Notes: generated by a model not told the origin, from the sequence alone. 64,000 nt of DNA from Calothrix sp. NIES-2098 (GCA_002368175.1 AP018172.1:2540001-2604000); one strand, 5' to 3'; numbered from the stretch's first letter, positions 1-8,693 are shown. Numbers and translations: made by a program.

Positions 1-919
1 CTGTGGGATAGTTCTTCACTCGCTCTAAAAAGAAAGGTGTAATGAGTAGAGAACCACCAATCACAGTGAAAGTCAGCCAGCCACTGAGCAAACTCATACT
101 TAACTGAAGATTGCGGAATAGGTGCAATTCTAATAATGGCTGCTCAAGGATAGCTTCTACCACCAGAAAAGTTAAAAAGCTGAGGGCTGCGATCGCAAGT
201 AATACTAAAGTGTTGATACTGCTAAAGCCTTCGCTTTGCCCTAGGGTCATACCTAACCCAAAACTACCCAAAGTCCATAAAGCTAACAAAGCTCCTAACG
301 GGTCAAATATTTGTTTACTTTCACTAGAGGTAGATGGTGGTACTAACCGCGCAACAACAAAGCTGGCTATAATCCCCAGAGGGACATTGATCAGGAATAT
401 ACTATGCCAACCTGATAAGTTCAACAATAACCCACCAGCAGAAGGCCCAAAAGCAATTCCCAGTGACACGACACTTCCAATAATGCCAACCGCCCGACCT
501 CGTTCGGAAGCAGGGAAGACTTCTGTGATAATTGCCAAACCAAGACCAGAAATGAATACTGCACCCAGTCCCTGAAGTGCCCGAAAGCCAATCAACCACT
601 CAATGCTAGGTGCAAAACTACATAACAGTGAACTCACTGTGAATACAATTAGTCCAGCCTGATATAGAGGTTTTTTGCCCCACATATCCCCAAGACGAGT
701 TGCGCCTAAAACTAAACCAGAACTGACTAACTGATAACTCAATACAGCCCACTGAGCCATAGGAAAACTAGTGTGAAAGCTTTGCACCAAGGTGGGTAAT
801 GCCACATTGATGATCCCCACATCTAAGGTAGACATGAATACACCTAATCCGACACCTAACAAAACCCAAGATTTTTGAGAGGTTGATAAAGTCAGAGATT
901 GTATTGGCAGTTGGGACAA
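1..919 (-). CDS. MFS exporter, DHA2 (EmrB/QacA) family, C-terminus beyond window
   Basis: Partial gene; the reading frame runs off base 1. Translation from a TTG at 919 gives SQLPIQSLTLSTSQKSW and then a first membrane helix containing GVFMSTLDVGIINVALPTL, typical of the 14-helix DHA2 drug/H+ antiporters. Motif A appears as GDMWGKKPLY and the antiporter motif C as GIALGPSAGG. No ATG is available at the right place; AAGGAG at 928-933 sits 8 nt before the TTG, which decides the start. It is the last visible gene of the minus-strand operon that begins with the DszB-like gene, 79 nt after the LLM monooxygenase. Substrate unknown; export of sulfite or a desulfonation by-product would fit the context but is inference. 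Confidence 0.85.
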   Translation of the reverse strand, partial: MSQLPIQSLTLSTSQKSWVLLGVGLGVFMSTLDVGIINVALPTLVQSFHTSFPMAQWAVLSYQLVSSGLVLGATRLGDMWGKKPLYQAGLIVFTVSSLLCSFAPSIEWLIGFRALQGLGAVFISGLGLAIITEVFPASERGRAVGIIGSVVSLGIAFGPSAGGLLLNLSGWHSIFLINVPLGIIASFVVARLVPPSTSSESKQIFDPLGALLALWTLGSFGLGMTLGQSEGFSSINTLVLLAIAALSFLTFLVVEAILEQPLLELHLFRNLQLSMSLLSGWLTFTVIGGSLLITPFFLERVKNYPT

Positions 920-998
920 TATTTAGTCTCCTTATGTAGATGGTTGGGGGATAAGTGGAGATGAGGGAGAAATAACTAATTACCAATTACTCATTTTC

Positions 999-2051
999 CT
1001 ATACAGGCTGTAAATGCCTCACACGTGGCATAATTTCTTCGGCAAAGCGAGTCATTTCCCGTGCAAAGGGATTGAATTGCAGCATAAATGTATCGATACC
1101 TGCATCAACAAAGGCTGCGACCCTGCTGGCAACTGTGTCGTAGCTGCCAACTAAGCCTGCGGCTGTACCACCATTACCACCAACGGCGGGATTTTTAGCG
1201 AAGAGTCGGAACATAACTGCATCTGGATCGACACCTTTCGCAACGCTTAATTTCAAGTGTTCTTCCTTTTTTTGAAGTTCTGTAAGTCGCTGGAGTTCCT
1301 CTTGCGCTTCTGCATCGGTAGGTCGAGCAATGACGAAGGCTGATAAACCAAAACGCACTGGTTGAGGTAGCGATCGCGGTCTGCTCAAAACTTGCTTAAT
1401 TACCTGACGCACATCTTCGATTGGCTGACCGTTGATAAAGTAAATATCTGCTTGTTCCGCCGCTAAAATCTGGGCGGGATCGGATGCACCTCCCAAGTAA
1501 ATTGGGGGATAAGGTTTAGCAATGGAAGTAGGACGTAAGCTTAAATCTGTGATTTTGAAATATTCTCCCTCAAAGTTAACCCTCTCTCCACTCCACAAAG
1601 CTCTCACCACCCGTAACCATTCACCAGAATAGCGGTAGCGTTCATCATGGGAAGGAAAGGGAATATTTGTGCGTTCCATTTCTGGACGAAACCAAGCGCT
1701 GATCAAGTTGATGGCAAAACGTCCGCGACTAATTGTATCAATCCCTAACGCCATCTTTGCCAGTACAGCCGGATGGAATAGTAAAGGCTTAATGGCGGCG
1801 ATAATTTCAATTTTTTCTGTCGCCTCAGCTAAAGCCGCAGAAGCTGTCCAAGTTTCTAGCTGCTCTAACTCTAAACTGCGTGGGTTGGCGATGTGCTGTG
1901 CCACCAAAGTTGTAGCGTATCCCAAGCGTTCAGCTTCTAAAATTAGCGATCGCGATCGCTCATAACTCGCATCGATGGGTTCTTCTTGAGTATCTAGGGG
2001 ACCAAAGTTACCACCAACAGGTGCCCAAATACCATAACGTGGTTTTGACAT
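999..2051 (-). CDS. LLM-class flavin-dependent monooxygenase (SfnG/SsuD-like)
   Basis: About 350 residues, a single TIM-barrel domain of the bacterial luciferase-like (LLM) family, which uses reduced flavin from a separate reductase to oxygenate sulfonates or sulfones. Family hallmarks visible: an N-terminal YGIWAPVGGNFG strand, GIDTISRGRFAINLISAWF, the HDERYRYSGEWLRVV helix, FEGEYFKI, and PPIYLGGASDPA. The open frame extends 19 codons further up, but ATG at 2051 is preceded by GGAG at 2058-2061 and starts the recognisable domain (MSKPRYGIW). The ISAWFRPEM stretch resembles dimethylsulfone monooxygenases (SfnG) more than classical SsuD; exact substrate uncertain. It lies 79 nt after a binding-protein gene and before the MFS exporter, in the sulfonate operon. 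Confidence 0.88.
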   Translation of the reverse strand: MSKPRYGIWAPVGGNFGPLDTQEEPIDASYERSRSLILEAERLGYATTLVAQHIANPRSLELEQLETWTASAALAEATEKIEIIAAIKPLLFHPAVLAKMALGIDTISRGRFAINLISAWFRPEMERTNIPFPSHDERYRYSGEWLRVVRALWSGERVNFEGEYFKITDLSLRPTSIAKPYPPIYLGGASDPAQILAAEQADIYFINGQPIEDVRQVIKQVLSRPRSLPQPVRFGLSAFVIARPTDAEAQEELQRLTELQKKEEHLKLSVAKGVDPDAVMFRLFAKNPAVGGNGGTAAGLVGSYDTVASRVAAFVDAGIDTFMLQFNPFAREMTRFAEEIMPRVRHLQPV

Positions 2052-2130
2052 GGTGAACTCCAAATTCAACAGAGAATGCGGGGATGTCGCCAAACAGCAT
2101 TTAAGCAAGGCGATCGCATTATCGAATCAA

Positions 2131-3045
2131 TTATTTACCAGCTAGTGCGAGGTTAGCTTCAAATACACTCAAAGGATCAGCTAATAGCGCTTCAGAAACA
2201 TTAATACTATTGGGCAACAAACCAAAACGATAGAATACATCAGCCGCGTATTGTTGTTCAGCAATAAACTCTTCAGAAGGTGGAACAAGACCCCAAGGTC
2301 TATTTCTCAGAGATTGCTCCCAACCTTTAGCATCAATCCCATTATTAATTTCTTTGGATAATAGTTCAGCCGCTTCGCTGAAATGGGTAGCAATCCAGCG
2401 ATCCACCCTTTCAAGCGCCTTAATAAAGGCTGATAAAGCATCTGGATGTTGCTCGGCAAAACTGCGATGAGTAAAGTAAAGAGAGCGATTGCTAAATAAC
2501 TCGGAACTATAAAGAAGTACCCTAACTTTGTGATTTTTCTGAACCTCTGCTAAATGTAAGTCTGATGTGATCCAAGCATCTATTTCGCCATTGAGGAAAG
2601 CTTTGAGCGAATCTGCTGAGTTAGGAATAGTTTTCACATCTTGATAAGTAAGCCCGACTTTGTCAAGAGCGATCGCGAGAAAATGTTGTTGGTAAGACCC
2701 TTCACTCAAGCTCACATTTTTGCCTTTCAAATCGCTCACACTCTGAATCGGCGAATTTTCCAAGACCACAATTGCACCTTGGACTGGACGAGGTTGAGAC
2801 GTAGCTAAATATACCACTGGCACGCCCTTCGCCTGTGCCAAAATGGGCGGAGTTGTACCTGTCGCGCCAATATCAATTTCTGCTGTCTTCAATAGCTTAA
2901 CCGTCTGCTTACCACCCGTTTCCGAGATCCACTCTGCTGATACTCCCGTTGGTTGGAGTAAATCTGTTAATAATTCAGGTTTTTTACTCAATGTAAATAC
3001 CGACAAATTATTAACATGAACACCAATACGAATTGAATTAGTCAT
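2131..3045 (-). CDS. Sulfonate ABC-type substrate-binding protein without signal peptide (SsuA/NMT1 fold)
   Basis: A roughly 304-residue periplasmic-binding-protein-fold protein of the aliphatic sulfonate/nitrate/taurine group: IDIGATGTTPPILAQAKGVPVVYL, the NSPIQSVSDLKGKNV hinge strand, LNGEIDAWITSDLHLAEV and ALERVDRWI are family landmarks. The ATG at 3045 has a strong AAGGAGAA at 3051-3058. The frame stays open for 64 more codons, but those codons read through a palindromic repeat and an STRR, so they are unlikely to be coding. With the 3045 start there is no signal peptide or lipobox, unlike the neighbouring binding protein: either the protein works in the cytoplasm, or the export signal has been lost. 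It is not clear whether it delivers substrate to a transporter or is an enzyme-like SBP derivative. Confidence 0.8.
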   Translation of the reverse strand: MTNSIRIGVHVNNLSVFTLSKKPELLTDLLQPTGVSAEWISETGGKQTVKLLKTAEIDIGATGTTPPILAQAKGVPVVYLATSQPRPVQGAIVVLENSPIQSVSDLKGKNVSLSEGSYQQHFLAIALDKVGLTYQDVKTIPNSADSLKAFLNGEIDAWITSDLHLAEVQKNHKVRVLLYSSELFSNRSLYFTHRSFAEQHPDALSAFIKALERVDRWIATHFSEAAELLSKEINNGIDAKGWEQSLRNRPWGLVPPSEEFIAEQQYAADVFYRFGLLPNSINVSEALLADPLSVFEANLALAGK

Positions 3046-3099
3046 AATTTTTCTCCTTCTTTTATTGTTATGTGATGTCCGGCAAATTACCCTCAATAT

Positions 3100-3174
3100 G
3101 TCATTGCGAGCGGAACAAAGTGGAGCGAAGCAATCACAAACACTCTGCGATTGCTTCACTTCGTTCGCAATGAC
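3100..3174. repeat. 75-bp imperfect palindromic interspersed repeat
   Basis: GTCATTGCGAGCGGAAC on the left pairs with GTTCGCAATGAC on the right, with a second nested pair (GAAGCAATC / GATTGCTTC). This is the widespread GTCATTGCGA-type dispersed palindrome of bacteria and cyanobacteria. It lies between two binding-protein genes of the operon, and would form a long hairpin in the transcript. Confidence 0.8.
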
Positions 3175-3201
3175 GGGCATTTGAACGGACATGATATTAT
3201 T

Positions 3202-3220
3202 GGGCATGGGGCATGGGGCA
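3202..3220. repeat. STRR heptamer repeat (GGGGCAT)n
   Basis: Tandem GGGCATG-type heptamers, a cyanobacterial short tandemly repeated repetitive sequence. Located in the 222-nt gap between the two binding-protein genes, next to the palindrome at 3100-3174. Confidence 0.8.
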
Positions 3221-3267
3221 TTGTTGTATTTATTCACCTCTTCCCAATTTTGAATTGTTTACCCTTT

Positions 3268-4347
3268 CTATAACTTTGTGACATCAACCACAAAGTTTTC
3301 TATATTAGGTTTTTTGGGAATAATGCCCAGTTTAAAAAACCAGTCACTAACGCGATTCATCTTTTCAATTTCTGCTGCGCCGACTGGTATGGGTGTTCCT
3401 TCTACTCGTTCACTCATAAACTTCTGTACACCTTCAGAAAGCTTAAATTCTTTACCGTAAACTTGCATTGCTTGGGGTGCATTTGATAATACCCATTGGC
3501 TTTCTTGTACCAGAACATCGTAAACAGCTTTTACAACATCCGGATGCTTCTCTAAAAATGCATTGTGAACGATATAAATCCCATCGTTTTCTGATTCAAT
3601 TTCTCCGGCAGTAGCCAGAATTCTTGCCCCATCTTTTACAGCTGCATTAGCAAAAAAAGTACCCCATACAGCCCAAGCATCTGCTTTTCCTGAAGCAAAA
3701 ACTGGTGCAGCATCCGCAGGGCCAAGATAGACTCGTTGAACCTGGTCTAAAGATACTCCTGCTTTTTCTAAGCCTTTTGCTAGCAGGTATTCGCCAGTAC
3801 CGCCTCGATTGACAATCACCTTTTTGCCAACCAAATCTTTTACAGTTTTAATCGAAGAGTTTTTCTGAACTAAAATCCCCGATCCATCTTTACCGCTAAC
3901 TTGATAACCAAAAATCTTGAATGGTGAACCACCAGCCATTGCGGATATAGCAGCCGTAGTACTACCGCCTGTAAAATCAATACTACCTGCATTCAAACCT
4001 TCAACGGCGGGTGCAAAAGCAGGAAAAGGGCCTAACCACTGTACGCCATATTTTTTCGGTTCTAAGTATTTCTCTAATGAGCCTTTGACCTTAGCTAGAT
4101 AGTAAGGCCCAGGGCCTCTAATAATCGCTATTCTTGCTTTTGTACCTTGGGCGGTAGTATCTGCCACATTTGCCGGTGTAGAACTATTAGCTTCAGGAGA
4201 CTGAGAAGCAGAATTGCTAGTTTTAGTAGAACCACTATTACAAGCAACCGTAATAGCAGATGTCAGGAAAAATAATGCTGTAGGTAAACTACGACGTTTA
4301 ATGCGGTAGTTGAATAACCCAGTTTCAAAGATATCTTTATCTTTCAT
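3268..4347 (-). CDS. Aliphatic sulfonate ABC transporter substrate-binding lipoprotein (SsuA family)
   Basis: 359 residues. N-terminus MKDKDIFETGLFNYRIKRRS followed by a hydrophobic segment ending in the lipobox ITVAC (Cys about 36), then a Ser/Thr/Asn-rich linker: a periplasmic lipoprotein. The mature part shows the SsuA-type pattern: RIAIIRGPGPYYLAKVKGSL, GSIDFTGGSTTAAISAMAGG, KNSSIKTVKDLVGKKVIVN, LGPADAAPVFASGKADAWAVW and VYDVLVQESQW. It should present alkanesulfonates to an ABC permease that is not in this window. It is 105 nt after the SsuD-like gene, same strand, and 222 nt before the next binding-protein gene. Start 4347 has only a weak AGAGAA ribosome site. Confidence 0.9.
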   Translation of the reverse strand: MKDKDIFETGLFNYRIKRRSLPTALFFLTSAITVACNSGSTKTSNSASQSPEANSSTPANVADTTAQGTKARIAIIRGPGPYYLAKVKGSLEKYLEPKKYGVQWLGPFPAFAPAVEGLNAGSIDFTGGSTTAAISAMAGGSPFKIFGYQVSGKDGSGILVQKNSSIKTVKDLVGKKVIVNRGGTGEYLLAKGLEKAGVSLDQVQRVYLGPADAAPVFASGKADAWAVWGTFFANAAVKDGARILATAGEIESENDGIYIVHNAFLEKHPDVVKAVYDVLVQESQWVLSNAPQAMQVYGKEFKLSEGVQKFMSERVEGTPIPVGAAEIEKMNRVSDWFFKLGIIPKKPNIENFVVDVTKL

Positions 4348-4452
4348 TTCTCTGTTAAATTAAACACAAAATTCCTAAATATTTTCATCTGCTAACTACA
4401 AAAACCCAAGTAATGTAATCTCTTTACTCTGCGTTCTCTGCGGTTCAAAACT

Positions 4453-5628
4453 TCACCCCAATTCTTTAGCAGGTTCAGCAATTTCTTTACTAGAAGGAAT
4501 AGCCCCTACAGTTTCCCTAATACTGCTCCAAGTGGGAACATTAATACTCGTAGTCACCTGATTATTACTGCCTGGACGAGAAATTGGTAGTAGTGGCAAC
4601 AATAAATCAGCAACTCGATAAGCTTCTTCAATCAGCGGAATACCAGAAATAATGAAAGTCTCAATGCCAATATCAGCATATTCCTGAAGACGCGCCGCAA
4701 CAGTTTGAGGATCGCCTACCACCGCTGTACCGGGGCCGGGACGCACTAAACCTAAACCCGCCCAAAGATTCGGATAAATTTCCAAATCTCGCACATTTTT
4801 AGGAATTTGACCGCCATGAAACTTCAGCATTCGTTGCTGACCTACAGAATCGCCACTATTGAGCATTTTTTGAATATTTGCTACTGATTCTTCATCCATG
4901 CGCTGAAGTAACCATTCGGCGGCTTTCCAGGCTTCCTCTTCAGTTTCACGAACAATCACATAGAGGCGAATACCAAATCTGAGAGTACGACCATATTTAG
5001 CAGCAAGCGATCGCATTGTGGCTACTCTTTCTGCAATCTGTGGTGGTGTTTCTCCCCAAGTTAAGTAAGTATCTATATGTTTAGCTGCGACTTCCAAAGC
5101 TGCTTCAGAAGAACCACCAAACCACAAAGGCGGATAGGGTGACTGTACCGCAGGTAATCCTACCTTAGCTTTTTTGACATTGACATATTCGCCTTCAAAG
5201 TCAACTGTTTCCCCAGCCATGAGTTTCCGCCAAACTGTGAGATATTCATCACAGTGGGCATAGCGTTCATCGTGGGAAAGGTGCAAACCATTAGCGGCCA
5301 TTGTGTTGGATGTGCCGTTGATGATATTGATCAACAACCGACCCTTAGAAAATTGGTCAAAAGTCGCCGCCATCTTTGCAAACAATGTGGGCGATAACAA
5401 ACCCGGATGTACAGCAATCAAAAAGCGCATCCGTTCTGTAAACGGAATTAGCGATGAACCTAATACCCAGGTATCATGCACCCCTGTAGCCAAGAGTGCG
5501 CCAGAATATCCCAGGTGATCGATCCCCCGCGCTAGCTGTTGCATATATGCATAATCAATTTTCCTTGCACCCTTTTTAGTCCAAGGATAGGGGCCATCTG
5601 GCGCAGTCAAATACCAGAGAACTTCCAT
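4453..5628 (-). CDS. Alkanesulfonate monooxygenase-like LLM flavoenzyme (SsuD type)
   Basis: 391 residues, close to the usual SsuD length of about 380. Begins MEVLWYLTAPDGPYPW; visible family motifs are LIAVHPGLLSPTLFAKMAATFDQ, GRLLINIINGTS, HDERYAHCDEYLTVWRKL, FEGEYVNV, PPLWFGGSSEAALEVAAKH and GDPQTVAARLQEYADIGI. SsuD cleaves alkanesulfonates to aldehyde and sulfite with FMNH2 and O2. The start is supported by GGGAGG at about 5637-5642. It is the second gene of the minus-strand operon, 54 nt after the DszB-like gene. No partner FMN reductase (SsuE) is visible in the window. The substrate could be a sulfonate or a larger organosulfur compound. Confidence 0.9.
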   Translation of the reverse strand: MEVLWYLTAPDGPYPWTKKGARKIDYAYMQQLARGIDHLGYSGALLATGVHDTWVLGSSLIPFTERMRFLIAVHPGLLSPTLFAKMAATFDQFSKGRLLINIINGTSNTMAANGLHLSHDERYAHCDEYLTVWRKLMAGETVDFEGEYVNVKKAKVGLPAVQSPYPPLWFGGSSEAALEVAAKHIDTYLTWGETPPQIAERVATMRSLAAKYGRTLRFGIRLYVIVRETEEEAWKAAEWLLQRMDEESVANIQKMLNSGDSVGQQRMLKFHGGQIPKNVRDLEIYPNLWAGLGLVRPGPGTAVVGDPQTVAARLQEYADIGIETFIISGIPLIEEAYRVADLLLPLLPISRPGSNNQVTTSINVPTWSSIRETVGAIPSSKEIAEPAKELG

Positions 5629-5682
5629 AATTTTTACCTCCCGATGTCGTCAGGAATTTAGTCCTGAACAGAAGCTGCAAGT

Positions 5683-6756
5683 TTATAGTTGAGCAAAAGC
5701 GGGTTCTTGAAGATTAAAAGCTAGTTTTTGAGCTATTGCTAAGGGTTCTCGCACAATCCAAGCATCAATATCAAAATCTGTTGGGATAAATCCCCACTTC
5801 AATAGAAAGTCTTTATGCAATTTCAGTCCGGCGATCCACTCTTCGGATAAAGCTGGTTGTAAGCGCTGATGTAGCTTTGAACCATAAGCTTTGCGAACTG
5901 CTGCTTCACCACCTCCAGTTTCCTGAGAAACAATTCTCACTACCTCTTCGGCGTGGGTTTCTGCCCATTTTGAAGTTTGGAAAAGACAAGCTAAGTATTG
6001 CACTACTAAATCGGGATGCTGTTCTACAAGATCTGCATTAACGGTGATTGTTCTCGGAGTACCATTATTCACCCGCACCAGGGGATCGGGATGCGCGCCT
6101 AAATCGAAGACTACTTTAAAACCATGTTCTACAGTCAAGTCTACACCAGGGGCACCTTTAACATAGATGGCATCAACCTCACCTCGCAGTAAGGCTGCTA
6201 CTTCTGCATAATAGAAATTACTCCGGCGTACAGTCGTACCTGCAATTTCGCGTAAGTCTGTTTGCTGGGCGTTAATATCTACAAAATTGACATCAGTTTC
6301 ATTTAGATCTGCTAGCGACAAAGTACTCAAGAAACCACGTAACGCCATTGCTCTAGAGAAGTCAATTTGACTTTCAATCCGCCTTGGTAGTCCCAATTTT
6401 CGCCCTGCTAAATCTGCGGGTTGGTTAATTTCTGAATTTGGTAGAGTCAATATTGCTTGGTACTCATCTACCCATGTCAAACCAATTACGCGGGTATCTT
6501 TACCAGTAGACTTTGCCCAAATTGCTGGAATATTACCACCCTCACGAAATAATCCCTTCAGTGTGTGGTCATAATGGGATTCACGAACAGAACGTTCTTC
6601 AGAAGCCCGTAAGGATTTGAAAGCAATACCATCTTTAGCAAAAGTCTGATTTAACCATCCCAAATCCAAAGCCAACCCAGATACAGTAGGAACTGGACAG
6701 CGAGTGTACCATAATTCAGTAATTGCCGTTTTTGCAGTTTCGCTGTAATTTGACAT
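5683..6756 (-). CDS. DszB-like sulfinate desulfinase / binding-protein-fold enzyme
   Basis: 357 residues, no signal peptide or lipobox, SBP type II fold by its landmarks (INQPADLAGRKLGLP, LLRGEVDAIYVKG). The N-terminal WYTRCPVPT (Cys20) matches the YSNCPVP stretch of DszB, the 2'-hydroxybiphenyl-2-sulfinate desulfinase, and HYDHTLKGLFREGGNIP aligns with its His/Arg segment: His61 and Arg71 are ten residues apart, as are DszB His60 and Arg70, followed by the same GG. Cys27, His60 and Arg70 are the DszB catalytic residues as I recall them, so all three appear conserved. It heads the operon and is divergent from the TauD-like gene. Inference: a cytoplasmic enzyme that removes sulfite from a sulfinate formed by the neighbouring monooxygenases; the fallback is a sulfonate-binding protein. 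Confidence 0.78.
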   Translation of the reverse strand: MSNYSETAKTAITELWYTRCPVPTVSGLALDLGWLNQTFAKDGIAFKSLRASEERSVRESHYDHTLKGLFREGGNIPAIWAKSTGKDTRVIGLTWVDEYQAILTLPNSEINQPADLAGRKLGLPRRIESQIDFSRAMALRGFLSTLSLADLNETDVNFVDINAQQTDLREIAGTTVRRSNFYYAEVAALLRGEVDAIYVKGAPGVDLTVEHGFKVVFDLGAHPDPLVRVNNGTPRTITVNADLVEQHPDLVVQYLACLFQTSKWAETHAEEVVRIVSQETGGGEAAVRKAYGSKLHQRLQPALSEEWIAGLKLHKDFLLKWGFIPTDFDIDAWIVREPLAIAQKLAFNLQEPAFAQL

Positions 6757-7043
6757 AGGTAGAAGTGAAGTAAAGAAGTAAAATTTGTTTACTGAATATC
6801 ATCTAAAGAATAGATGTTTTATAAAAAATTAACGAGAAATCAATATTTAATTTTTTCTAATAAAATTAACAGTATAAAATATTTTTATAGATAGTTTTTG
6901 TTTTATATCTAGTTAAATATATTATTGATTACCACTATGCAAAAACTTTACACTACAATAAATTTTAGATTATTAGTTCACTTATTTCCAACTAAAGTAA
7001 GTCGTTATAATTACAAAATATAAATAGGCTTGAAACTCTTACC

Positions 7044-7062
7044 AATGACATTTTGTGTCATT
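7044..7062. promoter_or_regulatory. Perfect palindrome, operator-like
   Basis: AATGACA and TGTCATT separated by TTTTG form a perfect 7-bp dyad in the divergent gap between the DszB-like and TauD-like genes. Short dyads like this are typical regulator sites; the regulator is unknown. The 917-nt gap 6757-7673 holds no convincing gene, only this and the next three elements. Confidence 0.4.
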
Positions 7063-7151
7063 TTGAATGGTATGTTGATTTCCGCTTTGGTGTAATAGAT
7101 AGTTATGTTTAATTGCAACGCACTACTTAAGAACTTTGCAACCAACATGAG

Positions 7152-7206
7152 AGCATCAATAATACTAATAATGAATTTATGGAAAATGGAAATTATTATT
7201 GATGCT
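7152..7206 (+). other. Long perfect hairpin in TauD leader region
   Basis: AGCATCAATAATA at 7152-7164 pairs perfectly with TATTATTGATGCT at 7194-7206 around a 29-nt loop. The 13-bp arms are too long for chance. No T-run follows, so it is not a classical terminator. It may be a cruciform, a transcript structure or a remnant of a small element. Confidence 0.5.
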
Positions 7207-7280
7207 AGGCGATCGCTAAAAGATTTCCTTTGAAGATAGGAGCTTCAAAAGTTGTAGTCTAGTAGACTATTAAATTTTAA

Positions 7281-7317
7281 TACTGTAAATTGACCAATTA
7301 ACCGTAGTTTAATAAAA
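7281..7317 (+). promoter_or_regulatory. Shared dyad motif, copy 1 (TAC-GTA ... ACCGTAGTTTA)
   Basis: TACTGTAAATTGACCAATTA followed by ACCGTAGTTTAATAAAA. The same stretch recurs ungapped at 26897 and 27026, both in the other divergent gap of the organosulfur island. Half-sites TAC(N)GTA and (T/A)ACCGTA form a dyad, as expected for a LysR-type operator. It lies 393 nt before the TauD-like gene and 525 nt before the DszB-like gene. Confidence 0.6.
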
Positions 7318-7555
7318 AAAATATCTCACAGCTGAGAAAAAAAAACAAGTAAGTCACCCAGCGATTAAACATAGCTAGATTAAGAAGGGGAAAAAAGAGA
7401 AGCGTTTGCCCATCCCCGTACAAAACTTTACATAGTAAAATTCCCAAAGTTGATAATGTCAGCTTTCTATTCATTCTTTTAGACGCGAATCATCAGCTAG
7501 CTTAAGTCATGCAGGACTGCGGCAGAGAAACCAATAAGTTTAGTTAAATCAATAA

Positions 7556-7590
7556 TACGGTAAATCTATCAAGTTAGTGTATGATATTAG
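7556..7590 (+). promoter_or_regulatory. Putative promoter motif, copy 1 (GGTAAATCTATCAA ... TATGAT)
   Basis: TACGGTAAATCTATCAA followed, 8 nt later, by TATGATATTA, a good -10 box. Nearly the same string occurs at 17883 upstream of the sulfatase operon. The TACGGTAAAT half also matches the dyad motif at 26897. It is 118 nt upstream of the TauD-like start. Confidence 0.55.
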
Positions 7591-7673
7591 AAACGCGATC
7601 GCTTGCACTTGATAGCAACACCAAATAGGTAAACAAGTGCGAACACCGCCCAGGTAAAACGCGGAGAATTTAT

Positions 7674-8636
7674 ATGAGCAACAAGCATATTGAAGTCAAA
7701 CCAGTAGCTGGTCACATTGGTGCAGAAATCGGTGGTGTAGACCTTTCCCGCCCTCTTTCAGATGAAGCAGTAGCCGAAATTCGCCAAGCACTGTTGAAGT
7801 GGAAAGTCATATTCTTTCGCAATCAGAACATTGACCATGCAGCACAAATTGCTTTTACATCTCGTTTTGGCGAAGTGACTTATGCACATCCCCACGAGGA
7901 TGAACCAATCGAAGGTTTTGCTGAAATCCTGCCAATCGACCGCAGCCGCTACGAACGGAAAAATGGTCTGCGTCGTGCCAGTTATGAAAACCGGTGGCAC
8001 ACTGATGTCACAGCAGTTGTTAACCCACCAGCAGGTTCTATTTTGCGCGCAGTTAACGTCCCTAGCTTTGGTGGTGACACACAGTGGACTAATTTAGTTG
8101 CTGCTTACGAGGGACTATCAGCACCCGTAAAAGCGCTAGCAGACACATTAAAAGCACAACATCACTTCAATGCACGCTTGCGTTTACCCAGCAATAGCAA
8201 AATTGCACAACGTATCGCCGCCAATCCCCAAGTTTCCATTCACCCAGTCGTGCGGGTGCATCCAGAGACAGGCGAACGTGCATTATTTGTGAATCCTGGT
8301 TTTACCTCCCACATTCTAGACGTATCGCCACAAGAAAGCGATTTACTACTAGAGTTGTTCTTCAATCAAATTACCAAACCTGCTTATACCACCCGCTTCC
8401 GGTGGAACAATGGAGACATTGCCTTCTGGGATAACCGCGCCACCGCACATTTAGCACCCCAGGATCTAGATCATATAGAAGTTGAGCGCGTACTTTATCG
8501 CACCACCATTACTGGTGATATCCCCGTCGGACCCGATGGCTTCCGATCGCAAATAGTAGAAGGTGAGCCTTTAACTAGCGAATTACCAACTGTATTGAAA
8601 AACAAAGCCGAACAGCGAGAACCCGTGCTTTCATAA
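7674..8636 (+). CDS. TauD/TfdA-family Fe(II)/2-oxoglutarate dioxygenase
   Basis: 320 residues. The iron-binding triad is visible: His109 and Asp111 in WHTD, and distal His259 in WDNRATAHLA; Arg276 near the C-terminus (ERVLYRTTITGD) should hold 2-oxoglutarate. GAEIGGVDLSRPLS and FFRNQ are N-terminal landmarks of the family. These enzymes hydroxylate taurine or alkyl sulfates/sulfonates next to the sulfur group so that sulfite or sulfate leaves (TauD, AtsK). Context among LLM monooxygenases and sulfonate-binding proteins supports an organosulfur substrate; whether it is a sulfonate or a sulfate ester cannot be told. First gene of a plus-strand pair with the dehydrogenase at 8718; a hairpin separates them. 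Confidence 0.93.
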   Translation: MSNKHIEVKPVAGHIGAEIGGVDLSRPLSDEAVAEIRQALLKWKVIFFRNQNIDHAAQIAFTSRFGEVTYAHPHEDEPIEGFAEILPIDRSRYERKNGLRRASYENRWHTDVTAVVNPPAGSILRAVNVPSFGGDTQWTNLVAAYEGLSAPVKALADTLKAQHHFNARLRLPSNSKIAQRIAANPQVSIHPVVRVHPETGERALFVNPGFTSHILDVSPQESDLLLELFFNQITKPAYTTRFRWNNGDIAFWDNRATAHLAPQDLDHIEVERVLYRTTITGDIPVGPDGFRSQIVEGEPLTSELPTVLKNKAEQREPVLS

Positions 8637-8649
8637 GCCATATAGTTTT

Positions 8650-8684
8650 CAACTAGGCTGTGAAATATATCAGCAGCCTAGTTG
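8650..8684 (+). terminator. 11-bp stem hairpin after TauD-like gene
   Basis: CAACTAGGCTG (8650-8660) pairs perfectly with CAGCCTAGTTG (8674-8684). It starts 13 nt after the stop codon. There is no T-run, so it may be a stabilising 3' hairpin or weak terminator rather than a strong intrinsic terminator. Confidence 0.5.
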
Positions 8685-8693
8685 ATCTGACAG

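Noticed and set aside
1669..1965. Plus-strand open frame opposite the LLM monooxygenase
   Set aside because: Shadow of a well-supported gene; no ribosome site and no family-like motifs.
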